Source: Streptomyces sp. S.PNR 29 (GTDB taxonomy: Bacteria; Actinomycetota; Actinomycetes; Streptomycetales; Streptomycetaceae). Taken from it: a stretch of DNA of 64,000 nt. The notes under the pieces are model-generated. The model searched no databases, was not told the origin of the DNA, and saw only the letters and a program-made list of their open reading frames with translations. Each line of letters begins with the position of its first letter. Position 1 is the first letter of the stretch. The position numbers and the translations under genes are program-made. Positions 15,721 to 24,008 of this stretch are shown here, one piece after another. The stretch lies in the NCBI RefSeq assembly GCF_030386795.1, contig NZ_JANUQM010000001.1, positions 678,363 through 742,362 on the forward strand. Direction: 5' to 3'.

Positions 15721-17379
15721 TCACAGCTGGGTCGGCCGGCGCTCGGTCAGGCCGTATGTCTTCGCGATCGCGTTCCAGAGCTTCGCGGCCTCGGTCTTCT
15801 CGACGCTGGCGGTGCCGCTCGCCCGGTTGCCGGCCTGGGTCTGGGCGGTGGTGCGGGCCTGACCCTTCCGGCAGCCCTTCTTGCCCGCGACCTGGTCCGC
15901 CCACGCCGCGTAGTGGTTGTCGGCCGACGCCGACGCCTGCCACGCCTTGGTGAGGGCGGTGGTCAGCGCGGCGTGGTTCGGGAGCCGGTCCACCGTGAGG
16001 CCGGAGAGGCGGGTGACAAGATCGGTGCGCTGCCTGGCCGCGTCGCGCAGGTCCTTGGCCGCCTGGGCGAGGTTGTCGCAGCGCTTCACGTCGGCGACCG
16101 CGTTGATCACGGTGCTCCGGCTGTCGCCGCTGTCGGCCAGCAGCTTGTCCAGCTCCACGGCCTGCTGCCGGGCCGGGTCGGCGGACGGCGACGCCGAGCC
16201 CTCGGTCGCGGGGGCCGTGGCGGACACGGTCTGGTTGCCGGCGTCCTGGTCGTCACCGCCGCCGCCCGCGAGCAGCGCTCCCGCGCCGACCCCGAGGACG
16301 GCGATCCCGACACCGACGGCCGCGATCAGCGGCAGGCGCGATCCGGTACGGCCACCGCGGCCGCCCCGGCCGCCGCCACCCGGACCCTGGGGGGCGTACG
16401 GGGGCTGCGCGGCCTGCGGATGTTCCATGACGGGCAGCTGCTGCGTGGCCCCGGCCGAGCCGTCGCCGCCCTCGCTGCGGAACAGGTTCTCGAACCCGGC
16501 GGGCGGCTGCCCGTACGGCGCCCCGGCGGGCTGCCCGGCGACCGGTGCGATGTACTGCGTGGCCTCGGCGTCGGGGTGGGAGGCGGGCGGGAGCGGGCCG
16601 GCACCCGGCTGCGGGGCGGAGCCCGGCCGGGGCCCGCCCTGCGGCACACGGCCCAGGAACCGCGTTTCCTCGGAGGGCGTCCCGGCGGGTCTCTCGGGCG
16701 GCAGCGCCCCCGGACCGACGGGCGGTATGTACTGCGTCGCCCCCTCGTCCACGGGCGCGGCGACCGGCGGCAGGTACTGGGTGGCGCCCTCGTCGGCGGG
16801 GGGCATGGGCGCGCCGGAGGTGGGCCGGCCGTACGGTTCGGCGCCCGAGGGCGGCAGGGGTGCGCTCGGTGCCCCGGTGGGGGGCGGCCCGTAGGCGCCG
16901 GTGCCCGCGGGCGGCAGGGGTGCGCTCGGGGCGGGGGCCCCGTATCCGTCGGGGGTGGTCGGCCGTTGGGGGGCGCTCGGGTGGCCGTTCGGCGCGTACG
17001 ACGGCTGCGCGCCGTACGCCGGGGGGTGCGCGCCCTCGGGGGGCAGCGCGCCGGGCCCGTCGGCGGGCTGCGCCTGGCCCTGCGAGGACCAGGCGGCCGG
17101 GGACGCCTCGGGTGAACCCCACTGCTGGTCGGGCGGGGTGGGCCAGCTCTGGCCCGCGGGCGGTCCCTGGTGCTGGTCGGGGCCCCACGGGCGGTCCCAC
17201 GCCTGGCCGCCGGCCGGGGGCGCCGGGGCCGGGGGTGCCGGCGGGTACTGACCGGACGGCCGGTCGCCGGACCCGCCTGTCATGCCCGGCAGCAGCGGTT
17301 CGCCACCGTCGGAGGGCAGCACGATGCCTTCGCGCGCGGGGCGCGCCGAGGGCTCCTCGCCCTGTCCACTCTGCGTCAC
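15721..17379 (-). CDS. Pro-rich single-pass membrane protein with ATQ repeats
   Basis: A 552-residue protein. Residues 1-345 are disordered and rich in Pro, Gly, Ala and Gln. One membrane segment follows at about 349-371 (LPLIAAVGVGIAVLGVGAGA), then a C-terminal extracellular domain of about 180 residues with two Cys (CDNLAQAAKDL and KKGCRKGQ). Four copies of a short motif occur in the cytoplasmic part: ATQYLPPV at 199, ATQYIPPV at 214, ATQYIAPV at 273 and ATQQLPV at 311. The Thr in this motif looks like a phosphorylation or FHA-docking site, but this is inference. GTG start with AGGAG 7 bases upstream. The function of the C-terminal domain is unknown. Confidence 0.82.
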   Translation of the reverse strand: MTQSGQGEEPSARPAREGIVLPSDGGEPLLPGMTGGSGDRPSGQYPPAPPAPAPPAGGQAWDRPWGPDQHQGPPAGQSWPTPPDQQWGSPEASPAAWSSQGQAQPADGPGALPPEGAHPPAYGAQPSYAPNGHPSAPQRPTTPDGYGAPAPSAPLPPAGTGAYGPPPTGAPSAPLPPSGAEPYGRPTSGAPMPPADEGATQYLPPVAAPVDEGATQYIPPVGPGALPPERPAGTPSEETRFLGRVPQGGPRPGSAPQPGAGPLPPASHPDAEATQYIAPVAGQPAGAPYGQPPAGFENLFRSEGGDGSAGATQQLPVMEHPQAAQPPYAPQGPGGGGRGGRGGRTGSRLPLIAAVGVGIAVLGVGAGALLAGGGGDDQDAGNQTVSATAPATEGSASPSADPARQQAVELDKLLADSGDSRSTVINAVADVKRCDNLAQAAKDLRDAARQRTDLVTRLSGLTVDRLPNHAALTTALTKAWQASASADNHYAAWADQVAGKKGCRKGQARTTAQTQAGNRASGTASVEKTEAAKLWNAIAKTYGLTERRPTQL

Positions 17380-17602
17380 CGGGACTCCTACTAATGGGGG
17401 AACTTCGGAATCGTCGGCTCACGCTACCGGGTCCCCAGAGCCCGGTGCCACGCTGCACAGGACGCGACCTCCTTCCCTGTGACAGCGGTAACAAAACCGG
17501 GTCGCGGTGCGCCGCGAAGGCCACCTCCTTCCCGCCGGGCAGCTGTTACCCGCAGGTTCACGCACCGGCCGCCCCCGCGTCACCCGGCGACGGCCGGTGT
17601 CC

Positions 17603-18988
17603 TCACGCGGCCGCCTGCAGCTCCAGGCGCGCCCCGAACTCCCTCACCACGGCCTCCTCCTGGTACGGCTCCAGGCGCTGCTGGAAGTCCTCCAGGTACT
17701 CGGCGCCCCGGTTGGAGCGGAGCGTCTCCAGCAGTTCCACGGCCTTCAGCCCCGTGCTGCAGGCCTGTTCGACCTCGCGCTGCTGCACCTGCGCGGTGGC
17801 GAGCAGTACATAGCCGATGGCCCGCCGGCGCGCCCGCGTCTCGGGGTGCCCGGCCAGCGACTCCCGCGCGTACCGCGCCGCCGCCTCGGCCTGCCCGAGG
17901 TCCCGGTGGCAGTGCGCCAGCTCGTCGGCGAGGTAGGCCTCGTCGAAGTGCGCGATCCACGCCGGGTCGTCCCCGGAGTCCGCGTCGGCCGCCTCCAGCG
18001 CGCTCACCGCCCGGCCGGCCGCCGCGTGGGCCGCCCGTACGTCGCCCAGCAGGGCGTGCCCGCGCGCCTCCGCCGCATGGAACATGGCCTCCGCGCGCGG
18101 TGTGACGCGCCCCCGCGCCCCCTCCTGCGCCGCGCGCGCCAACTGCGCGATCTCCCGCGGGTTTCCGAGCTGCGCGGCCAGGTGGCTCATGGACGCGGCG
18201 AGGACGTACCCGCCGTACCCCCGGTCCCCGGCCGCCTGGGCCAGCCGCAGCGCCTGGATGTAGTACCGCTGGGCGAGGCCCGGCTGCCCGGTGTCCACGG
18301 CCATGTACCCGGCGAGCTCGGTCAACCGGGCCACTGAGGCGAAGAGTTCACGCCCCACCGACTCCCGGTAGGAGCCGGCGAGCAGCCCGGACACGACGCT
18401 GTTGAGGTAGTGCACGACGACCGGGCGCACATGCCCGCTGCCGTACTGGTGGTCCAGCTCCACCAGCGCCTGTGTCATCGCGCGCACGGCCGCCACGTCG
18501 GACTGGCCCACCCGGGGCCCCGCCGAGCGCGCCACCTGTGCGTCCGGCGCGGAGATCAGCCAGTCGCGGCTGGGCTCGACGAGCGCGGACGCGGCGACGG
18601 ACGAGCCGGACAGGAAGTCCCGGCGGCCCACGTCGCTGCGCCACAGCTCACACACCTGCTCGATGGCCCCCAGTACCGTCGGCGAGAACTGGAGGCCGAC
18701 ACCCGACGCGAGGTTCTTGCCGTTGGCCATGCCGATCTCGTCGATCGTGACCGTACGTCCCAGTTTGCGGCCCAGCGCCTCCGCGATGATCGCCGGCGCC
18801 CGTCCCCGCGGCTGCTGTCCGCGCAGCCAGCGCGCCACCGACGTCTTGTCGTACCGCAGGTCGAGGCCGTGTTCGGCGCCGCACATGTTGACGCGGCGGG
18901 CCAGCCCCGCGTTGGAGCAACCCGCTTCCTGAATGAGCGCCTGCAGCCGTTCGTTCGGCTGCCGCGCGACGAGAGGCCTTGCGGCCAT
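17603..18988 (-). CDS. TPR-containing transcriptional regulator (NsdA/NsdB-like)
   Basis: A 461-residue cytoplasmic regulator. The N-terminus holds a helix-turn-helix-like region (ERLQALIQEAGCSNAGLARR and KTSVARWLRGQQPRGRAPAI). The rest is built of tetratricopeptide-like helical pairs, such as AGYMAVDTGQPGLAQRYYIQ and DELAHCHRDLGQAEAAARYA. This architecture is that of the Streptomyces NsdA/NsdB family of negative regulators of development and antibiotic production; which member it corresponds to is not certain. The ATG at 18988 (MAARPLVARQ) has AGGGGG 8 bases upstream. It is transcribed alone, with its promoter in the following intergenic region. Confidence 0.88.
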   Translation of the reverse strand: MAARPLVARQPNERLQALIQEAGCSNAGLARRVNMCGAEHGLDLRYDKTSVARWLRGQQPRGRAPAIIAEALGRKLGRTVTIDEIGMANGKNLASGVGLQFSPTVLGAIEQVCELWRSDVGRRDFLSGSSVAASALVEPSRDWLISAPDAQVARSAGPRVGQSDVAAVRAMTQALVELDHQYGSGHVRPVVVHYLNSVVSGLLAGSYRESVGRELFASVARLTELAGYMAVDTGQPGLAQRYYIQALRLAQAAGDRGYGGYVLAASMSHLAAQLGNPREIAQLARAAQEGARGRVTPRAEAMFHAAEARGHALLGDVRAAHAAAGRAVSALEAADADSGDDPAWIAHFDEAYLADELAHCHRDLGQAEAAARYARESLAGHPETRARRRAIGYVLLATAQVQQREVEQACSTGLKAVELLETLRSNRGAEYLEDFQQRLEPYQEEAVVREFGARLELQAAA

Positions 18989-19356
18989 GGCGTACCCCCT
19001 GCTTTCCGGCGGTTCGCCTGCGGGCACTTGCTGCCCTTCGGCTCACCTTCCTGAGGCTGCGGTGCCTGCCCGTGCACCGGGTTGACGTGCCGTCCCTGAC
19101 CGGACCCCCTCACCTGGCGGCGAAAAGATCCGGCCGTGAAGATCAATGCCCCGCCAACATGCCGAAAATGCGAGGCTTGCGAGGATTTGCCGGAGTAACT
19201 GCTGAAGTCACCCCACACGTGGCTACCCAGCTCCCGCCGTCAGCCCTCTCGCGCGCCCCCACACATGCACCCATGCGCCCCGGAGCCACAGGCGATGCTC
19301 CTCCCCCGCGCGCGCTACTGCCGTAACTCCAGGTGGGCGCGGGAGTTGAGTTCAGC
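18989..19356. other. Divergent promoter region, no gene recognised
   Basis: This is 368 bases between the TPR regulator and the prim-pol-like gene. It is somewhat less GC-rich near 19130-19220, as expected for promoters. No strong hairpin, RNA gene or small ORF with a good ribosome binding site is visible. Confidence 0.45.
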
Positions 19357-20022
19357 GTGGAAGAGACGATCCCGGGCACCCAAGCCGCACAGATTGCCGG
19401 TCAGATTCCGAAGCAGCGCGGGTCATCGCTGCTGGAGACAGCCGTTCGCTACGCCGAGGAACGCCACTGGGACGTGTTCCCCGGCACCTGGCTGGAAGCC
19501 GTCGACGGCGTGCAGCGCTGCTCCTGCGGCGACGCCGCGTGCGCCGCCCCCGGCGCGCACCCGGCGCGCACGGACTGGGCGACCCAGGCGACGGGCAGCG
19601 CGACCGTTGCCCGCCGGATGTGGCAGAAGCAGCCGACGGCGTCGATCCTGCTGCCCACGGGACGTACGTTCGACGCGATTTCCGTCCCGGAGACGGCCGG
19701 GTTTCTCGCGCTGGCCCGCATGGAGCGGATGGAGCTGACGCTCGGGCCCGTGACCCTGGCGCCGGACCGGCGGATGCAGTTCTTCGTGCTGCCGGGGGCC
19801 GCCGCGAAGGTGCCCGAGCTGGTGCGGAAGATCGGCTGGTCGCTGTCGTCGCTCGACCTCGTGGCGCTCGGGGAGGGTGCGTATGTGGCCGCGCCGCCCA
19901 CGCGGTTCGGGTCGTGCGGGGCTGTGCAATGGGCCTGCCGGCCCACGCCGGCGAATCGGTGGTTGCCGGATGTGGAGGAGTTGATCTCGCCGCTCGCGTA
20001 TGCGTGCGGCAGGGATCGGTAG
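19357..20022 (+). CDS. Bifunctional primase/polymerase N-terminal domain protein (stand-alone)
   Basis: A 221-residue protein resembling the N-terminal domain of bifunctional DNA primase/polymerases. Features are AVRYAEERHWDVFPGTWLEA at the start, a Cys cluster CSCGDAACAAPGAHP and a PTASILLPTGRTFDAISVPE segment where the prim-pol fold places its metal-binding strand. No helicase or phage gene is nearby, and the acidic catalytic residues are not obvious. It may therefore be a non-catalytic conserved actinobacterial protein rather than a replication enzyme. I chose the GTG at 19357 (MEETIPGTQA), with GGGAG 11 bases upstream; a GTG at 19333 in the same frame would add 8 residues. Confidence 0.75.
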   Translation: MEETIPGTQAAQIAGQIPKQRGSSLLETAVRYAEERHWDVFPGTWLEAVDGVQRCSCGDAACAAPGAHPARTDWATQATGSATVARRMWQKQPTASILLPTGRTFDAISVPETAGFLALARMERMELTLGPVTLAPDRRMQFFVLPGAAAKVPELVRKIGWSLSSLDLVALGEGAYVAAPPTRFGSCGAVQWACRPTPANRWLPDVEELISPLAYACGRDR

Positions 20023-20088
20023 CCGACGCCCACGGTCCTGCCTCCCCGCGCTCCTTTCCGGGGCGTTGTTCCCCCGTAGGGTTCTCAT

Positions 20089-20880
20089 ATGACGGAGGGA
20101 ACTGCGGTGGGTACGGCCGCCGTACGGATACAGGGGCTCTGGAAGCGATTCGGGCAGCAGATCGCCGTTGCCGGGATCGATCTGGAGTTGCCTGCGGGGA
20201 AGTTCATCGGGCTCGTGGGACCGAACGGGGCCGGGAAGACCACCACGCTGTCGATGGTGACCGGGCTGCTCAGGCCCGATCAGGGGTCGGTGGAGATCGT
20301 CGGGCATGACGTCTGGCGTGATCCGGTGGAAGTCAAGGCGCGGATCGGGGTGCTGCCGGAGGGGCTGCGGCTGTTCGAGCGGCTGTCGGGGCGGGAACTG
20401 CTGGCGTACATGGGGCGGTTGCGCGGGCTGCCCGGTGCCGAGGTCGACAAGCGGGCCACGCAGCTCCTCGACGTCCTCGACCTGGCCGGGTCCCAGCACA
20501 AGCTGGTCGTCGACTACTCGACCGGGATGCGGAAGAAGATCGGACTCGCGGCCGCCCTGCTGCACAATCCCGAAGTGCTCTTCCTGGACGAGCCGTTCGA
20601 GGGCGTCGATCCCGTCTCCGCGCAGACGATCAGGGGCGTTCTGGAGCGCTACACCGCCTCCGGCGCGACCGTCGTCTTCTCCTCCCACGTCATGGAGCTC
20701 GTGGAGTCCCTGTGCGGCTGGGTGGCCGTTATGGCCGCCGGCACCATTCGCGCGCACGGGACGCTGGCCGAGGTGCGCGGCGAGGCGCCCTCGCTGCAGC
20801 GGGCGTTCCTCGAACTCGTCGGCGCGCACGGCCGGGACGCCGGGACGGATCTGGACTGGCTGGGCGGCGGGGCCCGGTGA
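20089..20880 (+). CDS. ABC transporter ATP-binding protein
   Basis: ATPase subunit of an ABC-2-like exporter, 263 residues. Walker A is [10 protein letters not shown] near residue 45, the signature is YSTGMRKKIGLA instead of the classic LSGGQ, and Walker B is VLFLDEPFEGVDP. The start is MTEGTAVGTA. Its stop overlaps the GTG of the permease gene (GTGA), so the two are translationally coupled and should form one complex. The substrate is not evident. Confidence 0.93.
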   Translation: MTEGTAVGTAAVRIQGLWKRFGQQIAVAGIDLELPAGKFIGLVGPNGAGKTTTLSMVTGLLRPDQGSVEIVGHDVWRDPVEVKARIGVLPEGLRLFERLSGRELLAYMGRLRGLPGAEVDKRATQLLDVLDLAGSQHKLVVDYSTGMRKKIGLAAALLHNPEVLFLDEPFEGVDPVSAQTIRGVLERYTASGATVVFSSHVMELVESLCGWVAVMAAGTIRAHGTLAEVRGEAPSLQRAFLELVGAHGRDAGTDLDWLGGGAR

Positions 20881-22469
20881 GCGCGCCGACGGTCACCGCG
20901 GTCGTCGTACGGCTGAAGCTGTCGCTGCTGCGGAACGGGCTCAGGCAGTCCGGGAGCCGGCGGGCCGCCTATGCCGCGTCGGCGGTCGCCGCCCTGCTGT
21001 TCGCCGCGCTGCAGCTGATCGGGCTGATCGCGCTGCGCGGGCACGCGCATGTCGAGTCGCTGGTCGTGCTGCTGGTGGCGGTGCTGGGGCTGGGCTGGGC
21101 GGTGATGCCGCTGTTCTTCCCCAGCGGCGACGAGACCCTCGACCCGACCCGGCTGGTGATGCTGCCGCTGCGTCCCCGTCCGCTGGTGCGGGCGCTGCTC
21201 GCGGCGTCCCTGGTGGGGGTCGGGCCGCTGTTCACGCTGTGCCTGCTGGCCGGTTCCGTGATCGCGGTCGCGCACGGCGGGGCGGCGTACGTCGTCGGCG
21301 TCGCCGGTGTCGTCCTCGCGCTGCTGGTGTGCGTGGCTTTCGCGCGGGCCGTCGCCGCCGCCAACGTACGGCTGCTGACCAGCCGCAAGGGGCGGGACCT
21401 GGCGGTGCTGAGCGGGCTGGTCATCGCGGTGGGGGCGCAGGTCGTCAACTTCGGGGCGCAGCGGCTGGGGACGTCCGGGCTGGCTGAGCTGGACCCGGTG
21501 GCCGACGTGCTGCGGTGGCTGCCGCCCGCCTCGGCGATCGACGCGGCGCACTCGGTGAGCGAGGGCTCGTACGGCGTCGCGGTCGTCCAGCTGGCCCTGA
21601 GCGCGGGGGTCCTGGTCGTCCTGGTCGGGGTGTGGTCGCGGCAGCTGACCCGGCTGATGACCGCGCCCGACGAGTCCACCCTGCCCGCCGCCGACACGGC
21701 CGGCCGGGAGCGGGCCTCGACCGGGCTCGGGCGGCTGCTGCCCGCGGGGCGCACGGGGACGGTGATGGAGCGCAGCCTGCGGTATGTGTGGCGCGACCCC
21801 AAGACCAAGTCGGCGTGGGTGACGTCCCTGGCCATCGGGCTGATCGTGCCGGTGTTCAACGCCTGGCAGGGCACCGGCACGGTCTACTTCGCCTGCTTCG
21901 CCGCCGGGATGCTCGGCATCCAGATGTACAACCAGTTCGGGCAGGACACGTCCGCGTTCTGGATGGTCGCGATGACCATCTCGTCCACCCGGGACGCCTA
22001 CGTGGAGCTGCGCGCCCGGGCGCTGGCTCTGCTGGTGATCACCCTGCCGTACGCGGCGTTCGTGACCGTGCTGACGAGTGCGATGCTCGGCGAGTGGGCG
22101 CGTCTGCCCGAGGCGCTGGGGCTGTCCTTCGCGCTGCTCGGCGCGATGCTGGCGTCCGGAGCGTGGACGTCCGCCCGCTTCCCGTACTCCATCCCGCAGG
22201 AGGGCTACAAGAACGTCGCTCCGGGCCAGGTCGGGCTCGCCTGGATCTCCATCTTCGGCGGGATGATCGGGGCCGCGCTGCTGTGCGCTCCCGTCATCGC
22301 GCTGACGATCTGGCTGAACGTGAGCGCGGGCGGTGACGACTGGGCCTGGCTGCTGCTGCCGGTCGGCTCGGCGTACGGCGCGGGGCTCACGGCGCTCGGG
22401 CTCCGGCTGGCCGCCCCGCAGACGGCGCGGCGACTGCCGGAGATCCTGGCGGCGGTCAGCAAGGGGTGA
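20877..22469 (+). CDS. ABC transporter permease (large, multi-pass)
   Basis: Integral membrane protein of 530 residues with roughly twelve hydrophobic segments, for example AAYAASAVAALLFAALQLIG, SLVVLLVAVLGLGWAVMPLF and VYFACFAAGMLGIQMYNQFG. Two related halves are suggested. The GTG at 20877 is in frame and overlaps the ATPase stop. The longer open frame upstream (from 20712) would run through the ATPase gene and is rejected. It forms an exporter with the preceding ATPase. Similar pairs are common in Streptomyces and usually have no assigned substrate. Confidence 0.9.
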   Translation: MSAPTVTAVVVRLKLSLLRNGLRQSGSRRAAYAASAVAALLFAALQLIGLIALRGHAHVESLVVLLVAVLGLGWAVMPLFFPSGDETLDPTRLVMLPLRPRPLVRALLAASLVGVGPLFTLCLLAGSVIAVAHGGAAYVVGVAGVVLALLVCVAFARAVAAANVRLLTSRKGRDLAVLSGLVIAVGAQVVNFGAQRLGTSGLAELDPVADVLRWLPPASAIDAAHSVSEGSYGVAVVQLALSAGVLVVLVGVWSRQLTRLMTAPDESTLPAADTAGRERASTGLGRLLPAGRTGTVMERSLRYVWRDPKTKSAWVTSLAIGLIVPVFNAWQGTGTVYFACFAAGMLGIQMYNQFGQDTSAFWMVAMTISSTRDAYVELRARALALLVITLPYAAFVTVLTSAMLGEWARLPEALGLSFALLGAMLASGAWTSARFPYSIPQEGYKNVAPGQVGLAWISIFGGMIGAALLCAPVIALTIWLNVSAGGDDWAWLLLPVGSAYGAGLTALGLRLAAPQTARRLPEILAAVSKG

Positions 22470-22490
22470 CGGCGGGCGTTCCTTCGGGCG

Positions 22491-23351
22491 TCAGGTGTCC
22501 CTGAGGGAGTCCAGGAAGGGTTCGATCGCCGCCCGCCATGCCTCCGGCTGGTCGTAGTGCACGAGGTGGCCGGCGTCGGCCACCTCCGCGTACTGGCCGC
22601 GGGGCAGGACACGGACCATCTCCTGAGCCTCGGCGCGGCCGAGCTCGCCGTCGAGGCCGCGGACCACCAGGGCGGGGCACTGCACCTGGGCGAGCTCCTC
22701 CCAGTGCGCGTCGTACACCCAGGTCTCGCGGGACCTGAGCATCTGCTCCGGTTCGAAGACGGGCCGCCAGCCGTCCGGGGACTCGGCCATCACCTCGGCG
22801 TAGAACTCGCCCCGGGCCGGATTCGGCCGTTCCACCCACGGGTCGTCCTCGCCGAACCACTTGCGTACGTCGGCCAGTGTGGCGAAGGGGACGGGCCAGG
22901 CCTTGAACCACTCACCCCACTCGCGCTGCGAGGCGGCGCCGAGTGCGGAGGCCCGCATGTCACAGATGATCAGCCCGCGGACCAGGTCGGGGCGTTTGGC
23001 GGCGAGCTGCCAGGCGGTCAGCGCGCCCATGGCGTGGCCGATGAGGACGGCCGGGGCGAGGCCGAGCTGTTCGAGGGCGGCCTCGGCGTCGTCGACGTAC
23101 GCCTCCCTGGTGAAGGCCGCCCGCGGGGGTTTGTCGCTCTGGCCGTGGCCCCGCTGGTCGAGGGCGGCGGCCCGGTGCCGCTCGGAGAGCCAGCGGGCGG
23201 TGGACGCCCAGTGCGAGGCGCGGCCCATCAGACCGTGCAGTAACAGCACACCGGGCAGGCTCTCCCCCTGCCCTGTCTTGGGTGGGTCGCCGAACTCCCA
23301 GGCCGCGAGGCGTACGCCACCCGCCCCGGTCACGTCGATGCGCCGCGCCAT
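22491..23351 (-). CDS. Alpha/beta hydrolase
   Basis: Cytoplasmic alpha/beta-hydrolase-fold protein of 286 residues. The oxyanion region is LLLHGLMGRASHW, followed by the strand-turn DQRGHGQSDKP. The nucleophile elbow reads LIGHAMGA, where the position normally Ser (GxSxG) is Ala. The acid/His region includes GLDGELG and DAGHLVHYDQPEAW. Replacement of the nucleophile in GHAMG means that classic esterase chemistry may be absent; cofactor-independent dioxygenases and haloperoxidase-like members keep Ser, so this is unusual. The ATG at 23351 has AGGA close upstream. It is transcribed alone, towards the convergent ABC permease. Confidence 0.88.
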   Translation of the reverse strand: MARRIDVTGAGGVRLAAWEFGDPPKTGQGESLPGVLLLHGLMGRASHWASTARWLSERHRAAALDQRGHGQSDKPPRAAFTREAYVDDAEAALEQLGLAPAVLIGHAMGALTAWQLAAKRPDLVRGLIICDMRASALGAASQREWGEWFKAWPVPFATLADVRKWFGEDDPWVERPNPARGEFYAEVMAESPDGWRPVFEPEQMLRSRETWVYDAHWEELAQVQCPALVVRGLDGELGRAEAQEMVRVLPRGQYAEVADAGHLVHYDQPEAWRAAIEPFLDSLRDT

Positions 23352-23677
23352 AGGTCCTGGCACCCCCCAAGCTCCGCTCGGACCGCCGCCCGCTGCCGCG
23401 GGAGCCGGTCGGTCCTGTGAACCGTGTTCTGTCCGCCGTACCGGTCGTGCCTGTCGTCGTACCGCTGTTCTGCCGTTCTGCCACGCCCGCCCGCTCGGGC
23501 GCGCGTGCTGTGGGTCGCCGGGCGCATACCCCCTGTAGCGCAAGGCCGGACCGACCTGTCACCCGCAGACTATCGAATGCCTATTCGAAAGTGCTGTCCC
23601 GGTGAACAACACCCCTCATTCGAGTGACACTGCTCGTGGATTGAGGGCCGCCGCCGAGGGGAGATGTTCAGCGGGAG

Positions 23678-23790
23678 GCGGACCGCTCGGGGAAACCGGT
23701 CCGAGGGGAGTGACCCTGAGAGCTCGGGGCTCCGGGTCAGCACAGGGGAGGACAGGCCCCGGCGCCACACGGCGCCGGGGCCTTCAATGT
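23678..23790 (+). ncRNA. Candidate structured small RNA ending in a strong hairpin
   Basis: Three stem-loops follow one another on the plus strand. CGGACCG pairs with CGGTCCG (about 23679-23704). GACCC pairs with GGGTC around an inner GAGC/GCTC stem (about 23712-23738). GGCCCCGGCGCC (23755-23766) pairs perfectly with GGCGCCGGGGCC (23771-23782) around ACAC and is followed by TTCAATGT. No rightward gene starts within about 1.2 kb, so a leader or riboswitch role is unlikely. The arrangement suits an intergenic sRNA with its own terminator, or a 3' element of an unseen transcript. The 5' end is unknown and I do not recognise an Rfam family. Confidence 0.4.
23755..23782. terminator. Perfect 12-bp stem-loop
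   Basis: GGCCCCGGCGCC and its exact complement enclose a 4-base loop. It is the most stable hairpin in the gap between dmdR1 and the alpha/beta hydrolase gene. It may terminate the candidate sRNA or leftward transcripts from dmdR1. Confidence 0.6.
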
Positions 23791-24008
23791 CTCGGCGGCA
23801 CATCCCCCGCCCCTCCTCGGTCGGACGACATCACTGTCGGGCCACGGCCAAGAGCCCTCAGGTCATATGCCTCACGCGACAGCCTCGCACGCGCAGCGGC
23901 CGAGCGCTGCCATTCGGCGCACTGAATCTTGGATTCGACGAGATCGAAGCGATGCCGCAACTCACCCGTGTTTCACGGAAGTTGACAGATGCTCACCTTT
24001 GACCGCGC

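Larger units (their letters stand above)
23352..24008. other. 657-base intergenic region with a hairpin series
   Basis: No protein gene is supported here. The left end should hold the promoter of the alpha/beta hydrolase gene; an AT-richer stretch with the repeats TATCGAATG and TATTCGAA lies at 23571-23588. Between about 23600 and 23790 three consecutive plus-strand stem-loops occur and are annotated separately. Downstream of them, up to the end of dmdR1, I recognise nothing. Confidence 0.55.

Noticed and set aside
23602..23925. Plus-strand ORF of 107 codons in the dmdR1-hydrolase gap
   Set aside because: Coincides with the hairpin series, has unusual codon use for a Streptomyces gene and no ribosome binding site.
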